From NCBI GenBank assembly GCA_949775045.1, contig OX459101.1:383501-447500 (forward strand): 64,000 bases of DNA, given 5' to 3'. Within the stretch, counting starts at the first letter, position 1. Every line of letters starts with the position of its first letter. Of the stretch, positions 47,037-60,038 are shown in pieces. Source of the stretch: Metridium senile (taxonomy: Eukaryota > Cnidaria > Anthozoa > Actiniaria > Metridiidae). The notes under the pieces were generated by a model. It worked only from the letters and a program-made list of their open reading frames with translations, searched no databases and was not told where the DNA came from. The translations under genes were made by a program, and so were the position numbers.

Positions 47037-48371
47037 ATGCACTCACATTTAGAATTTCTTGGACAATTTTCAACAGAATTCGAAACAAACAAACTTTTTC
47101 AATCATTACTTCGTCTTGTTGAAGTGCAAGATATTGTAACTCAGTTTGCGCATTTGCGTTCTAAACCATTGATCGGGTATAGCGATTTACCGCAATCGGT
47201 TATTGCAGCTGTTTCGACGCATTTTCGAACAGTGCCAGGTTTAGCCTTGACCGCAAAAGCGCTCGATGATGGTTTTCCATTATTGATTAAGCCTATTACT
47301 GAATACCAACATTCAAAGCGATACATTACATTGAATACTCTAGTCACTGTACCACGTATAGCAAGCGATGATTCTTTTTGCACAATAGAGTCATTGCTTC
47401 CTTTACAATATCGTGTCGGAGACAAATGCTATACGGGACCTTTAGTACATAATGATTTAGTTCTTGTGTCATGTTTGAATTCTAAATTAGTTGTGAGGGC
47501 CGATACGCTAATTGCATGCTTTTCTCAAACTAATGCTCTTATCTGTCCTGAGACAATTCTCAAAAGTTCCAACGATAGCACTTGGTTGGGATTTCCATGG
47601 ACACCAGGTACAAAGATGACCTTTGAAAGAACACACGTCGAAGTGACATGCGACGAGAATCTACCCTCAATTTATCATCTTGGAGGAAGATACTATATGT
47701 CCACTACAACCACAACTCTTCAGCTCTCAACTGGTCCACTGGCCATGACTCCATTGTCTATCTATCATATACCTTGTAACGAGACTAATCCAATTCTCAA
47801 AACTGGTTTTGGATTTTGTCCTTCAACTGTTATGATGTCCATTCCGATATTCCAAAAGATATCAGTCAACTACATTCCATGGACACCACCTACAGACAAT
47901 GAAGTTTTCAAACTACATTATAAATCATTGAAAATTTCTCCACTTCTGAAGTTCAACAAAACTACTATCAATGCCTTGGATAACGCATTTCTACGATTAG
48001 ACGGACGTTTGCATTTGCAACTAAAAAAGATAAAAAGTGACATTGACAGTATTCACGAAACTCAAGAATCATCAGCTGCTCTTATCATAGGCAGTACTGC
48101 ATTAGCACTGTCAGGTGTCAACACTATAATACTTATCACTATTTCTTGTTGCTATTACAAAATCCACAAGCAAAAGATGAAGCAGCAACACAGTGATACA
48201 CAGCAACCCCGCGACACAGTGAAATATGTTCCATCACAAGAGGATGTTCAACTTCCACTCAACGAAGACCACTGTCTCGATTGTGAACAACCACTTGGTC
48301 TCTATGAACCTATAACCCAGGTTCCAGCTACGACTGAACGACAGGAAGAAAGACTTCAACCAAAAAACTGA
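47037..48371 (+). CDS. Envelope-like protein, 5'-truncated
   Basis: 444 residues in the usual place of an env gene. It has several Cys residues and Asn-x-Ser/Thr sites in the middle. A predicted membrane segment lies at about residues 346-374 (ALIIGSTALALSGVNTIILI), with a ~70-residue polar tail. There is no signal peptide at the start, which suggests that the N-terminal part was removed by the same deletion that took the polymerase region. Assignment as envelope-like rests on position and topology, not on a family match. In this form it probably cannot enter the secretory route. Confidence 0.5.
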   Translation: MHSHLEFLGQFSTEFETNKLFQSLLRLVEVQDIVTQFAHLRSKPLIGYSDLPQSVIAAVSTHFRTVPGLALTAKALDDGFPLLIKPITEYQHSKRYITLNTLVTVPRIASDDSFCTIESLLPLQYRVGDKCYTGPLVHNDLVLVSCLNSKLVVRADTLIACFSQTNALICPETILKSSNDSTWLGFPWTPGTKMTFERTHVEVTCDENLPSIYHLGGRYYMSTTTTTLQLSTGPLAMTPLSIYHIPCNETNPILKTGFGFCPSTVMMSIPIFQKISVNYIPWTPPTDNEVFKLHYKSLKISPLLKFNKTTINALDNAFLRLDGRLHLQLKKIKSDIDSIHETQESSAALIIGSTALALSGVNTIILITISCCYYKIHKQKMKQQHSDTQQPRDTVKYVPSQEDVQLPLNEDHCLDCEQPLGLYEPITQVPATTERQEERLQPKN

Positions 48372-48824
48372 TTGAAAAAACATTGAAACAAGTACAGTAA
48401 AAACTGTAGACAGTTATAGTGTAGCTATACTGAACGAACATTATATATTTTATATTCTATATAATCATTTATTCTTTATTTACTCTTTCAATGTTTAACT
48501 ATGAATGGCTATAGCATTGATCATTTTCAGAGATATATTTTCTCTATGTTATGATATTCATAGTAGAAAGCATAAAAAAAATTACAAAATACTACAAAAT
48601 TACAAAAAAAGGAATTATATTTCTATCTATCTATATATTACTCAAGTTTATCGGCTTTATCTTAATTGCAGATTAAGTCAAGTACTTTTTGACATATAAT
48701 CGTTTTATAGCTTTATAGTGTTTTTCTATATTCAAAATTATTGATGTTTCTAATAGCAAACAATACAAAATTGGTAATCGGATGTTTATACTCTCGGAGG
48801 ACCTCGAAACTGACGAGGGGGAAC

Positions 48825-49387
48825 TGTTAAGAGAGGAAAATAACAATATTTTCGGTCATGTTAATTTGTCATTTAGAACACAGATATTTTAGTAAAACAT
48901 AACATTAACATGTTATCGGCTGACCTTACTAAGCGATACGATAAACAAGTGTTTTAACAATTATCTAGCTAATTGCCGATAAGCAGATAATAAGCCTCAC
49001 GCATCGAAACACAGTTCGACTGTTTTGTGATACATTTATATTCAGAGAATCTTAGTTACTTTTGGTAAGAGTATTCCTCTTACTAATAATTATGATCTAT
49101 AATCTCATAGCAATTACTTTTCAGTCATTATATTTAAGTCCATATATCATCAACACATTGTGTTCAACCACACAAACTATTCTAGAAATAACCTAAGATA
49201 ATTGACAGGTATATCGAATGTTGATTACGAAGTTGCATTGTATAGTTAGTATAAATACAGGTCACACTGCCTTGTAACTTCACCCCCTCTCGATCACCGA
49301 TCACAACCACGATCGCAAGTACACAACCAACTGAATTGTCTTCAATAAAGAACCGATACCAGCACTACCTGAGCAGTCCTTTTAACA
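48825..49387 (+). repeat. 3' LTR
   Basis: 563 bp, identical by eye to the 5' LTR and preceded by a purine-rich tract (GACGAGGGGGAAC). Confidence 0.9.
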
Positions 49388-50207
49388 ACATACTACTAAA
49401 GCACTAAATAAGCCTACATTTTTCCATAGTAACAGCATTACGTTATAGCAGCAAACTATGTTATTGTATATATAATTCAATATTGTTTTGTAACCAAGCA
49501 ACTCTTGTTGTTTGCCGTTCTGAAAACACCATCAATTAGTTACTAAGGGAGGAGATCGTTTTTGATTGAATGTTCCAACATGAAACCTTATTTTTCCCCG
49601 AATATATGATGTTGTTTTTGTTGTTGCGTTCCAAACATGTGAATGTTTTGCACATCTCGATGAGAAAGCGAGAAGAGTCGAATATCATGTTCATTTTTGT
49701 ATATTCCTTTTATTACTTTATCACTGTCAAACTACGAGAAAAGTACATGAGAATTACAAAATAATCATACAAAATGATGATACAAAATGATGATTACTTA
49801 CAATTCTGGTGTGTGATTATACGTACTCTTCTCAAAAAATGTTTACTCTTGTAGCTTTTTTTTCTCTGACTCGACTAACCTTCTACAAATTGAATATTAC
49901 TTTTCTAAATGTCCCTCGGGAATAAACGCCGACTTTAGTTTTGAATATTTACTTTATTTATGTAAACAGTTCATGTTCAAATCATTATGCATTATAATTA
50001 GCTTGTGAAAAATAATTTAAGCGATCACGAATAGGTGTAATAATTTATTTGCCAAAAACCACTTGAAGATATAGAACAGAGCAACATCTCATCGTTTCAA
50101 GATACACCAGTAGTACCTTCAGAAACGTTTTACTTCAGGAAAAGTATTATTTCTTCTATTCCCCAAGTAACACTTGTGGTAGTTTTGGCATCACAATCGA
50201 AAGAAAG

Positions 50208-50969
50208 ATGTCAACGGATCATAGCCATGAATCTATGGATCCCAGAGGAAGGACGAAAGAGCTGAAAAGGTATAACAAACAACTTATTATGTAAACCTTA
50301 ACAAATTTCCACGATATGCAGGCTGTGATGAGCTTTCTCCTTATTTCCAACTGTCGCCTGACTGCCATATAGAATGGATGACCACGGATTATAGCCTGAA
50401 ACGGTTGATCCGCAGGGAAAAAGTAAACGATGCGAAAAGGTATCCCAAAAACCTTATGGTGACGTCGATTGAAGATGTTCTAAAAAATGTAACTTGTTTG
50501 CTAAATAAAAATGTATTGTATTTTATTGTATTGTATTCTACGATATGAAGGCTTTCTGAGCTTTCCTATAATCTCAAACTGTCGCCTGAATGCCACTCTG
50601 TAAACCGATCGTCTTCTCCGAAGTTTTGAAGATCCTGATCCATGATGGAACTGGCGGAGTACAATTCAAAGAGAACTGAACCAGAAGAAATTCGGAGATG
50701 TCAGAGAAAAGATGAGAGCTGAACAGAAAGACAACATTGATAAATTTAGACAGAAGATACGGTATACGTATCAAGGGAACCCAACGTCTTCCCAAACTTA
50801 TCCACCAATACTGTACCGTCGACAACCACCTCGGAGCATTCGACAACAACCAATTACCAATGGGCAAAGTGTACCAGTTTTTGTAGAACCCTCTGTAAGC
50901 AGCCGCTATGGATCTGTACACCAAGTAAGATCCAGGCAAGCAATAAAGGGAGAAAGAACTCCAAAGTAA
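50208..50969 (+). pseudogene. Type C (C4), decayed
   Basis: The start (STDHSHESMDPRGRTKELKRY) matches the C family, but a stop follows within 30 codons. A short LINE-tail insertion (TAAATAAAAATGTATTGTAT, about 50478-50540) breaks the repeats. The family block is partly readable near 50640-50740 (LAEYNSKRT, then REKMRAEQKDNIDKF), and RRQPPRSIRQQPITN shows LPPI changed to QQPI. The last 85 codons are open again (50712-50969) and end as in C1 (RQAIKGERTPK). Confidence 0.75.
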
Positions 50970-52254
50970 AGTCCTAAGAACTCTAAAAAAATATTTATCT
51001 GAGTATTTATTTTGACTTATTGTTAAAATTTCAAGTAACGTGAAAACACGGACCATAATTCAGCAAAACACGGGTTTCAAGATAAGCATATGCTTTTTGA
51101 CATAACGCAGAAATAACGGCAAAGCAGTTTGACTTATGTTTTTTTAAACAATTTTTTAACATGTTTTTTTTTGTGAGCAAAAGTTATTAAATAACTTTTG
51201 CTCACAACAAAACATGCACAGTCATATTCTTTAAAATCATACATAAATATATAAATTATCTATCTGTCCATCGTTATTTTAAAATGACGTGTTAAACAGT
51301 TAGTTTTACTGAGTACATGTACCTTTATTGAGGCATGTGCATGTAATTTACAACCCTTAACTGTACCCTTAACTAAGTAAGTTGTCCACGTAAAGTAGAG
51401 ATGAACATTAACCCCTTGGTGCCGGCCTTTGCAAATATCGTTCCCAGAAACGATGACTTCAAAAATTCTAGCTCTCTCGCTTTGAATGTCATGGCACTAA
51501 AATGTAATTATCTGTGTTGCCTGCTAGGTTTCACAACATCTGACACTTAATTGATCATCTGAGATCGGAATTTGTAAAATATAGAGTCCTTTGTTATAAG
51601 GTGAACGTTAAAATGTGCGTTTTTGCGCCATAGAACAACCACGGTAAATGTCGTTTTTCATCTCTGATTTTAATGCAAATGATATCATTTAAAAAATAAA
51701 AATTGGCATTCTCAGAACACATCAGCCCCAGTTCTTTTGATTTCTTAACTTTTTATGATCAAACATTTTCTACGAGCCGCACAGCAGCCTTTTTTATTTA
51801 GCCTACTAACGCAATTTAATAACGAAAAGCATTGTGGGTAATTATGCAAACATGGCCTAGACCCCAATTCATTATGGATTTTTATAAGTGCCCAGTTACC
51901 CGCTCCAACCGGACAAAAATTGCACCGATTGCCTTCTTTACAAGGCGAAACTGGTATCTACCACAAGACGACCAGGAAAGCGATCTTACTCCAACGACAC
52001 CATTGTCAATGGATATAACTGGCGCTAGCTATCTTCTTTGTAAAATCGTCTTCCACCTTTGAATTCGTCCAAAAGGGAGTCTTCACCACCTAGACAAACT
52101 TAATGATGCATGGCTAGGGGCTCTTGTAGTAGCAAATGACTGAAAAAAGCACTTATAAACTGGATTTTAGCTCAATTCAGTGTTGACTCGGAATTGAACG
52201 AGCTAAATCCGCAAGGCGTTCCTGGAGACCTTGAGCCATGGGAGGACGGGACTC
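50970..52254. other. Intergenic; possible piggyBac-type end
   Basis: The first ~400 bp resemble the C1 3' flank. TTAACCCCTTGGTGCCGG at 51409-51426 looks like a piggyBac terminus, but no matching opposite end was found. A 76-codon frame at 51832-52062 has no recognisable content. Confidence 0.35.
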
Positions 52255-52505
52255 CTTTAGAAAATGGATAGGGGTGCTCGACGGGCGGTTTTGAAAATGA
52301 CCCTAAAAGGTACGCATAAATTAACTTAGATACTGATTTCAGACTCTAAAAGGTACGACCACATTAAAATTTTCAATATGTATAATCTTAAGTTCGAAAA
52401 CTGACCCTAAAAGGTACGGTGCCAGTTCGAGACATTAAAAGGTACGCGCGGGTCTTATTTTCGACCCTAAAAGGTCCGTCGAGCACCCCTATCCATTTTC
52501 TAAAG
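52255..52505. mobile_element. MITE with perfect 30-bp inverted ends and internal tandem words
   Basis: CTTTAGAAAATGGATAGGGG at the left is exactly inverted at the right end, and the match extends for 30 bp. The 190-bp interior repeats a CTAAAAGGTACG word about four times (ACCCTAAAAGGTACG and variants), with a terminal variant AAAAGGTCCG. No coding content. Confidence 0.75.
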
Positions 52506-52694
52506 TAAAGTGTTTGAAACACACTAGATCACTTTTACTTTTTCAAATTAATGCTTTTCAAATTTCCTAACCAAACTTGCATCGCAAAGGCTATGTATTT
52601 TAAGGTAAGAAGCCCTGGAAAAATACTATGAAGATTTCTCTGCGAGGCTTATAATTAAATTTGTAAGAGCGAAAAATGGCTGCCGTTTCGACAA

Positions 52695-53205
52695 CAACAA
52701 CAGTAGCCTGCGTAGCTCGGCCCTAGGGAGAAAGAAGCGGAGAGGAGGGGAGGGGGATGGGGATGGGGAGAGGAAGGGTAGAAGGGAGGGCCTGCAGCGA
52801 AGACCCTTGATTTTCCATTACGCCCTCTTCCTAGCACTGTTTGTTGTCTGGTTTAGCTGTCATAATTGTCACCTCCATTACTAGTGTTTCCTAACATAAA
52901 AACTTCGTATTTCAAAATATATTACTATTATATGTGTGTCCCAAATTTTCACAATCAAAATTATCATTATAAACTTGTCTAATAAAGTTCCAAAGCTCAA
53001 AACTCAAAAGAAATGAGCGCCAATGAGATTTCACCTGGACGCTCTCGACCAATGGGAATTTCGCGCACGGAATCCGTGCGCGAAATTATGGAAAATCAAG
53101 GGTCTTCGCTGCAGGCCCTCCCTTTCCCTTCCTCTCCCCAATCCCCCTCCCCTCCCCTCCGCTCCTTTCTCCCTAGGGCCGAGCTACACAGGCTACAACA
53201 ACAGT
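52695..53205. mobile_element. Foldback element with GC-rich polypurine arms
   Basis: Left arm: AGCTCGGCCCTAGGGAGAAA, a long GGGGA-rich tract and GCAGCGAAGACCCTTGATTT. The same is present inversely at 53086-53190. The arms are about 130 bp and nearly complementary. The spacer has an inner dyad, TTTCGCGCACGGA...TCCGTGCGCGAAA. No gene. Confidence 0.7.
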
Positions 53206-53621
53206 GTCGCGATATTTTCAAGTTTTTGCAAAGTTATGTTTATATAGAAAATTAATTCAACCATGATTTTTTGAGCATTGCGGTAGTCTTTTTACCTCAA
53301 TAGCTGGAGATTAAGCATTACGTTCTAATTCACTTCGTTCAAACGAACGTAAAATATTTATCTTCTTTATTCCGAATATAAGAAATAACAACAGACGTGG
53401 TTGTATATGGTAGGTTCGCTTGTGGACCATTATTCTGAGCCTTCACAAAGTAATCTGGTTGTGAGTAATTATAATTCCTCTAGAATTTACAAGTCCCGCT
53501 AGCTGAACGATTCACTTCAAAATAATAGCTTGTTACTGTATACTCGAGCCTATTACCCGTTAATTTAAGACCTCGACATTTTCTTACCTCGAAAAAGACG
53601 TTTTTCTGATGAACCCCCAGC

Positions 53622-54142
53622 TTATCTTGGTCTCTTGTTCTGCTTCAAGCTCCTGTTATCCTCCTTCTTTCTTTTCTCTGCGACGGCCTTCCTAGCCTTC
53701 TTTAACTTCTTGTCATCCTCTGAGTCTGATGCCAGCTCGTCCGACAAATATTCGTCAACCACCTTCCATCCATCTCTCGGTTCTTTATCTGCTATCTTAA
53801 TCACTTTCTGTCTTCTTTTAATTTTGTTCATGCCTTCCTTAGTAAGGGCCTCTATGTTATCCTTATCGTCTGAATCGCCAATTCTGCGGAATAGGTCTTC
53901 TAGCCCCGCGTTGAATTCGAACTGTTTCTGGTTGCCCTTACTCTTGAGTTTGGATGCTTGCCTGTCGGCTTTGGCCTTCTCTTCGGATCTTTTATCTTTG
54001 TCTTCGATTTTCTCTTCCAAATAGGACTTTAGACTTCTTCAGGGGAGCTGGTCTTGGTCCTTGATAAGTGTGCGGGCTTTTTGGTCCTCTTGCTAGCCAT
54101 TTGGGTTGGTTCCTCGTAGTTTTCTAGTTCTTGTTCAGACAT
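53622..54142 (-). pseudogene. Gag-like/ORF1-like retroelement protein, frameshifted
   Basis: From the ATG at 54142 the frame reads SEQELENYEEPTQMASKRTK and stops near 54030. One base later a second frame carries on to 53622 (EEKIEDKDKRSEEKAKADRQ). The protein is very charged, with KQFEFNAGLEDLF, KRRQKVIKIADK, DGWKVVDEYLSDELASDSED and a Lys-rich end. I recall this arrangement (FEFN ... IADKS ... W..V.EY...ELASDSEDE) from repeated, retroelement-linked proteins in cnidarian genomes, possibly the first ORF of DIRS-like elements. No zinc knuckle or polymerase is visible nearby. Confidence 0.45.
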
Positions 54143-54624
54143 GGTAAAACTATACCTCTGAATTGATTTAGTCATTGTTGTTGGTCCACAAACGTGAGTG
54201 AGGCGTGAATGCGAGCATTTCGTTTAAGTACTAGGTTGAGGCCCCAGGGAATAGCACATTCCGAGATAAAAGACTGTTTATCTTATTCTACATGCCGAAG
54301 CAAAATACATATCTTTTTGTGCAAATCGGCTGTTGAATATCAAGCCTTCGTCTTTGAAAAATGAGTGTCTTTAATTTCGAGAACAATCCACTATGTCGAA
54401 GTGTTTGCAGGCCTTTGCAGAACCTTCTACTCCAAAGGCGATAACACTACATCATTTTGAAGCTTGTATTCTTGTCCATCGCATAGGCATATATAAAATT
54501 AGGAAAGTTCATTTTTGGAAACAAAATTAATCATTTTCGTCACTTTTTTGACACAAAAATAGGCCATAAAATCCACATAAAGAAGTATGCTCAATCGTAT
54601 AAAGGTCGCACTACTCAAACGTTT

Positions 54625-55470
<846 letters not shown>

Positions 55471-56340
55471 TATGTATTTATTAATGTAAATTGTTTATTT
55501 CAACTTCACCCCTAGGGCATGATGTCCCGCAGTGCGAGGCTCCAATACGGTCCATAACTCTTTCACTTCGTGTATCATACAACAAGCTCTTTTTCATCTC
55601 TGTAAGCTATATAGTTAATCCTTAATTTACAAGTTGCGTTGTTTTCGTGATATGTAAATGTGCAGCTAATTGCTCTGACTTAGATCCCAGACCACCAAAC
55701 GTTTTTGAGTCACTCATGAACGTGTTTCAAGAGAGCAAGAAGTGTGAAAAGCTTTCAAGAAAGGTATATTCAGGTATACCGTTATTTCCTTCTAGTATGG
55801 TCCAGTATGTACGTAAAAGCTGTATTTTGCATGACGAATAACCGCCCAATTAACAAGTCTATTTTGTTTATCTAACGTAGGTTTTAACGGGGGAAAAATC
55901 AATCATTTTTCTTCACTAATGAGACAATTATCAACCATTCTTCTGTTTTTGATGAAATACTACATAAAGCAACTGGATATTTTGTATTCCTCACAATCAC
56001 GAACGCCTGCAAGATTCAGCAACGGTAAGTTGAAATTTCTTAAACTGACCTACTTAATTTGAAAGATGTTTTTAATTATAGTGAGTTAAAAAATTGCTTT
56101 AAAAAACGGATGTAGATTCTATCAAATATCGTTGAAAAAATGAAGGGCCTCATGGTGCGAGGTTTCAGGAAATTAGGACAACAAATATATTTTGTGTTTT
56201 GTTGCCAAAAGAAAGAAAAAATATGTTGATCTTGTTCAGTTAGGTTAAATGTTTTAGTAAAGAATACGAAACTTAAACAAAGAAACAGTTTGTGGAAGTT
56301 GTTTCAAAGGATGATTAACATTCAACATTATATATTAGCT
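55471..56340. other. Intergenic, no gene supported
   Basis: A 64-codon frame at 55647-55841 has no recognised content. No repeats with clear ends were found. Confidence 0.4.
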
Positions 56341-56344
56341 TAAA

Positions 56345-56670
56345 AACGGCTGAGTAATGCCGTTCACAAATAACTGAGTAAATCGATGCATCCACAGTTA
56401 CTTACTGTAAAAACGACTGAGTGGTGGTTACTCAAATAACTGAGTAAATCGATGCATCCACAGTTACTCAATGTAAAAACGACTGAGTGGTGGTTATTCA
56501 AATAACTGAGTAAATCGATGCATACACAGTTACTCAATGCAAAAACATCTGAGCAGTGGTTACTCAAATAACTGAGTAAATTGATGCATTCAATGCAGTT
56601 ACTCACTGCAAACTTAAACATCTGGGCAGTGGCTATACTAAATAAATAAATGAGTAAATCGATGCATGTC
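56345..56670. repeat. 66-bp tandem repeat
   Basis: Units begin around AACTGAGTAAATCGATGCAT, with spacings of 66, 66, 66 and then 78 bp (AATC at 56381, 56447, 56513, 56579 and 56657). Because 66 is divisible by three, a 22-residue repeat appears in an open minus-strand frame, which I regard as incidental. Confidence 0.85.
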
Positions 56671-56671
56671 A

Positions 56672-56748
56672 CAGGTAAAGCGCCTTGGACAATCTGGATA
56701 CGAGCGCTATATAAATAAACTTTATTATTATTATATTATTATTAATGG
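56672..56748 (+). mobile_element. LINE/SINE 3' tail
   Basis: AAAGCGCCTTGGACAATCTG, then GAGCGCTATATAAATAAACT and (TTA)n, is a typical 3' end of L2-like LINEs and the SINEs that borrow their tails. The 66-bp repeat directly precedes it. Confidence 0.6.
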
Positions 56749-58077
56749 ATATAAAAATAGATATAGATTTAAAAAAAAAAAAAAAGATTTATGGAGAAGA
56801 CTCAACACCAGTATTCTATCATTAAAATAATTGCTTTTAATAAAAGCTGAGTCTATCTCTGCATTTTCACTGAAATAATTTTGTTTTATTTCTAAAATAT
56901 ATTTATAAATAGAAGACGAATAATGGTTTAAATCAATAATAAGAAAACTCCTATCAATAATACAAAAAAAATAAGAGTAACCGATAAAATCTAATTTGAA
57001 GACCAATAAAACAGCTGAAAAACACTGACTGTTCTCCTCAGTTTAGTTTTATGGGCTAAATATAGCTTGATGAGGTAAACAATATGATGAAAACTCTCAT
57101 TAACGGCTTTTTATTTAACATTTGTTAAGGAATCGGAGACCTGAGGATGTAATAAAACCTGGTCAGTGACCACCCTCATTGACTATAATTGTAGCTCATC
57201 ATCTTAAACCCGCATTTTGAGGCGTCAAGTTTTCCGTAGTAAGTAAGTAAGAAAGTAAGTAAGTAAGTGAGTGAGTAAGTAAGTAAGTGAGTAAGTAAGT
57301 GAGTGAGTAAGTGAATGAATGGTGAGTGAGTGAGTAACTGAGTGAGTGAGTAATTAAGTAAGTAAGTAAATAAGTAAGTAAGTAAACTTCATGGTTTGTA
57401 CTGAGAAAATCGATTAAAATTTGCGCAAAATGAAGGGGACTTTTTGAGAAATAAAAAGCCGCTTTTCTGTATCCTGAACTCCACTATACGACCTCATGAA
57501 TACTGGATGGTTTATAAATAGTTTTTTTTTCGTCGTAAAAGCTTTTAAACCTACTTAAAGTAGCTAAAGCAGTATAAAGCATTCACGAATTGTCATTCAC
57601 ATTCATCCATTTTCTATATTATATCCGGCAATGTATTCAATGAACAATAATTTTAGAAAATGCAGTTCGTGTTGAGGGCGAACAAAACTAGATTATGTGA
57701 TGTCGTCAAGTAAGTGAATTAAGAACCTTCAGGCTGAACTTTGGTCAACAAAAAACACACAGAGTATTCAGTTTGCAGAAGGGGTTGACGCGTAGCTAGA
57801 ATAAATTTGACTTCATTTTGTTGAGAGAAGCCCTAATTTTCTTGAGACTTTTTGGCTCAATCCCAGACGGGGCCCCATACTGAACCGTATGGTATCCAGT
57901 ATAGCCTGTATACTTCTATAAAGATTTATTGGAGCTACCGTACTCGGCAGCAATGCAGTAGAAACAAATGTTAGAACCTGTTAAGAACATCTTCAGCCTG
58001 ATTTCTCACTAAGAACAAGATATATAAGAAACGCATCAGCCTGAAACCCACACTACTTTTATGCGGTGTATATTTTA
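56749..58077. other. Intergenic with GTAA/GTGA satellite
   Basis: No gene is supported. A run of GTAA/GTGA tetramers lies at 57237-57386. Confidence 0.6.
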
Positions 58078-58231
58078 ATGTGTCTATATACTGTGATACA
58101 AACACGCTGGGAGCTGTAGAGCAAGAGAGAAGTCGTAAAGGAACAAGAGGCTAGTCCAACTCAAGTGTTTAATTTACTTCTCAAGTGCTCTACTCGATCC
58201 AGAGTGTTTATATCACGGTGTATAGACACAA
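58078..58231. mobile_element. Short inverted-repeat element
   Basis: TGTGTCTATATACTGTGATA at the left corresponds to the inverse of TATCACGGTGTATAGACACA at the right. Similarity extends inward through AAACACxCTGG to AGAGCA, giving arms of about 45 bp. Non-coding. Confidence 0.55.
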
Positions 58232-58663
58232 GCGGATGTTATTGCTTTTATAAATTAAATTTTTAATTTTGCTTTCTCAAATAAACAATAAGTTAAGTGC
58301 ATAAAATTAGTTTTTATAAACAGGTGCCTAAGGGCTAAGCAAACTCTTGAAAGCCCTTGGTTAATTTGATGTTTAATTTAGTAAGTATGAATAGGAAGGA
58401 CAAAAAAAAGATAATATAAGGAAAATGATATCTATTTAGTATAAATAAGTATTCCTATCACAGTATATACATCTGCTTTTAGTTTTGTTTTAGAAATCAA
58501 ATATTTATTTCTTTTTGCACAAATTGTTTGTTGTTTCAGTTGAATGGTTAATTGGACGCCTTACAATAGCGATACGACTTTGTTCTTGGGAAGGTAGAAA
58601 CAACGACAACGGTAAGCCAGTATTTGGACGTTTTTATGGCCAGTATAATCCTCTTCCCCATGC

Positions 58664-59891
58664 TGCATCATCATCTTTATCATCATCCTCGTCGTTATCA
58701 TCACCATCATCGTTATCATCGTTATCATCATCGTTATCATCATCATCGTCGTTATCATCAACATCATCATCATCACAATCATCGTTATCATCACCATCAT
58801 CGTTATCATCATCGTTATCATCATCCTTGTCGTTATCATCACCATCATCGATATCATCACCATCATCGTTATTATCATCGTTATCATCACCATCATCGTT
58901 ATCATCATCCTTGTCGTTATCATCACCATCATCGCTATCATCACCATCATCGTTATTATCATCGTTATCATCACCATCATCGTTATCATCACCATCATCG
59001 TTATCATCATCCTTGTCGTTATCATCACCATCATCGCTATCATCACCATCATCGTTATTATCGTCGTTATCATCACCATCATCGTTATTATCGTCGTTAT
59101 CATCACCATCATCGTTATTATCATCGTTATCATCACCATCATCGTTATTATCGTCGTTATCATCACCATCATCGTTTTCATCGCAATCATCACCATCATC
59201 GTTATCATCATCGTTATCATCATCACCATCATCGTTATCATCATCGTTATCATCGTTATCATCACCATCATCGTTATTATCGTCGTTATCATCACCATCA
59301 TCGTTATCATCACCATCATCACCATCATCGTTATTATCGTCGTTATCATCACCATCATCGTTATCATCATCGTTATCATCACCATCATCACCATCATCGT
59401 TATTATCATCATCGTTATCATCGCTATCATCACCACCATCATCGTTATCATCATCGTTATCATCGTTATCATCACCATCATCGTTATCATCATCGTTATC
59501 ATCACCATCATCGTTATCATCATCGTTATCATCACCATCATCGTTATTATCGTCGTTATCATCACCATCATCGTTATCATCATCGTTATCATCACCATCA
59601 TCGTTTTCATCGCAATCATCACCATCATCGTTATCATCGTTATCAACACCATCATCGTTATCATCGTCGTTATCATCACCATCATCATCATCACAATCAT
59701 CGTTATTATCACCACCATTGTTATCATCACCATCATTGTTTTCATCATCATCGTCGTTATCATCACCATCATCATCACCTGCACCACCTTCATCACAAAA
59801 CATCATTATTACAAGCAACATCGTCATCATCATCATCGTCATCATCATCGCCACCACTACCACCCTAATCATCCATATCGCCTTCATCTTG

Positions 59892-59930
<39 letters not shown>

Positions 59931-60002
59931 GTCATCGTCATCATCATCGTCATCATCATCGCCACCACTACCACCCTAATCATCCATATCACCTTCATCT
60001 TG

Positions 60003-60038
<36 letters not shown>

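Larger units (their letters stand above)
43257..49387 (+). mobile_element. LTR retrotransposon, non-autonomous, with env-like ORF
   Basis: Two 563-bp LTRs (TG...CA) bound a 6131-bp element with a 4-bp duplication ACAT (43253-43256 and 49388-49391). The primer-binding site is TGGTGGACAACCCTGG at 43821-43836 and a purine-rich tract lies at 48811-48824. Order: gag with one CCHC knuckle, an Asn/Asp/His-rich ORF, a retropepsin ORF, then an env-like ORF with a C-terminal membrane segment. Reverse transcriptase, RNase H and integrase are absent. The gag type and order suggest Ty3/gypsy. It interrupts the promoter region of C4; C1's upstream region shows the empty site. Confidence 0.85.

Noticed and set aside
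51409..51426. Complete piggyBac element
   Set aside because: Only one end-like sequence was found; no opposite end and no transposase frame.
56364..56672. Minus-strand frame with a 22-residue CIDLLSYL repeat
   Set aside because: It follows from a 66-bp tandem repeat whose period is divisible by three; there is no start context or homologue.
56731..57006. 91-codon Phe/Tyr/Ile-rich minus-strand frame
   Set aside because: Its composition is explained by AT-richness and a poly-A stretch; no motif is recognised.
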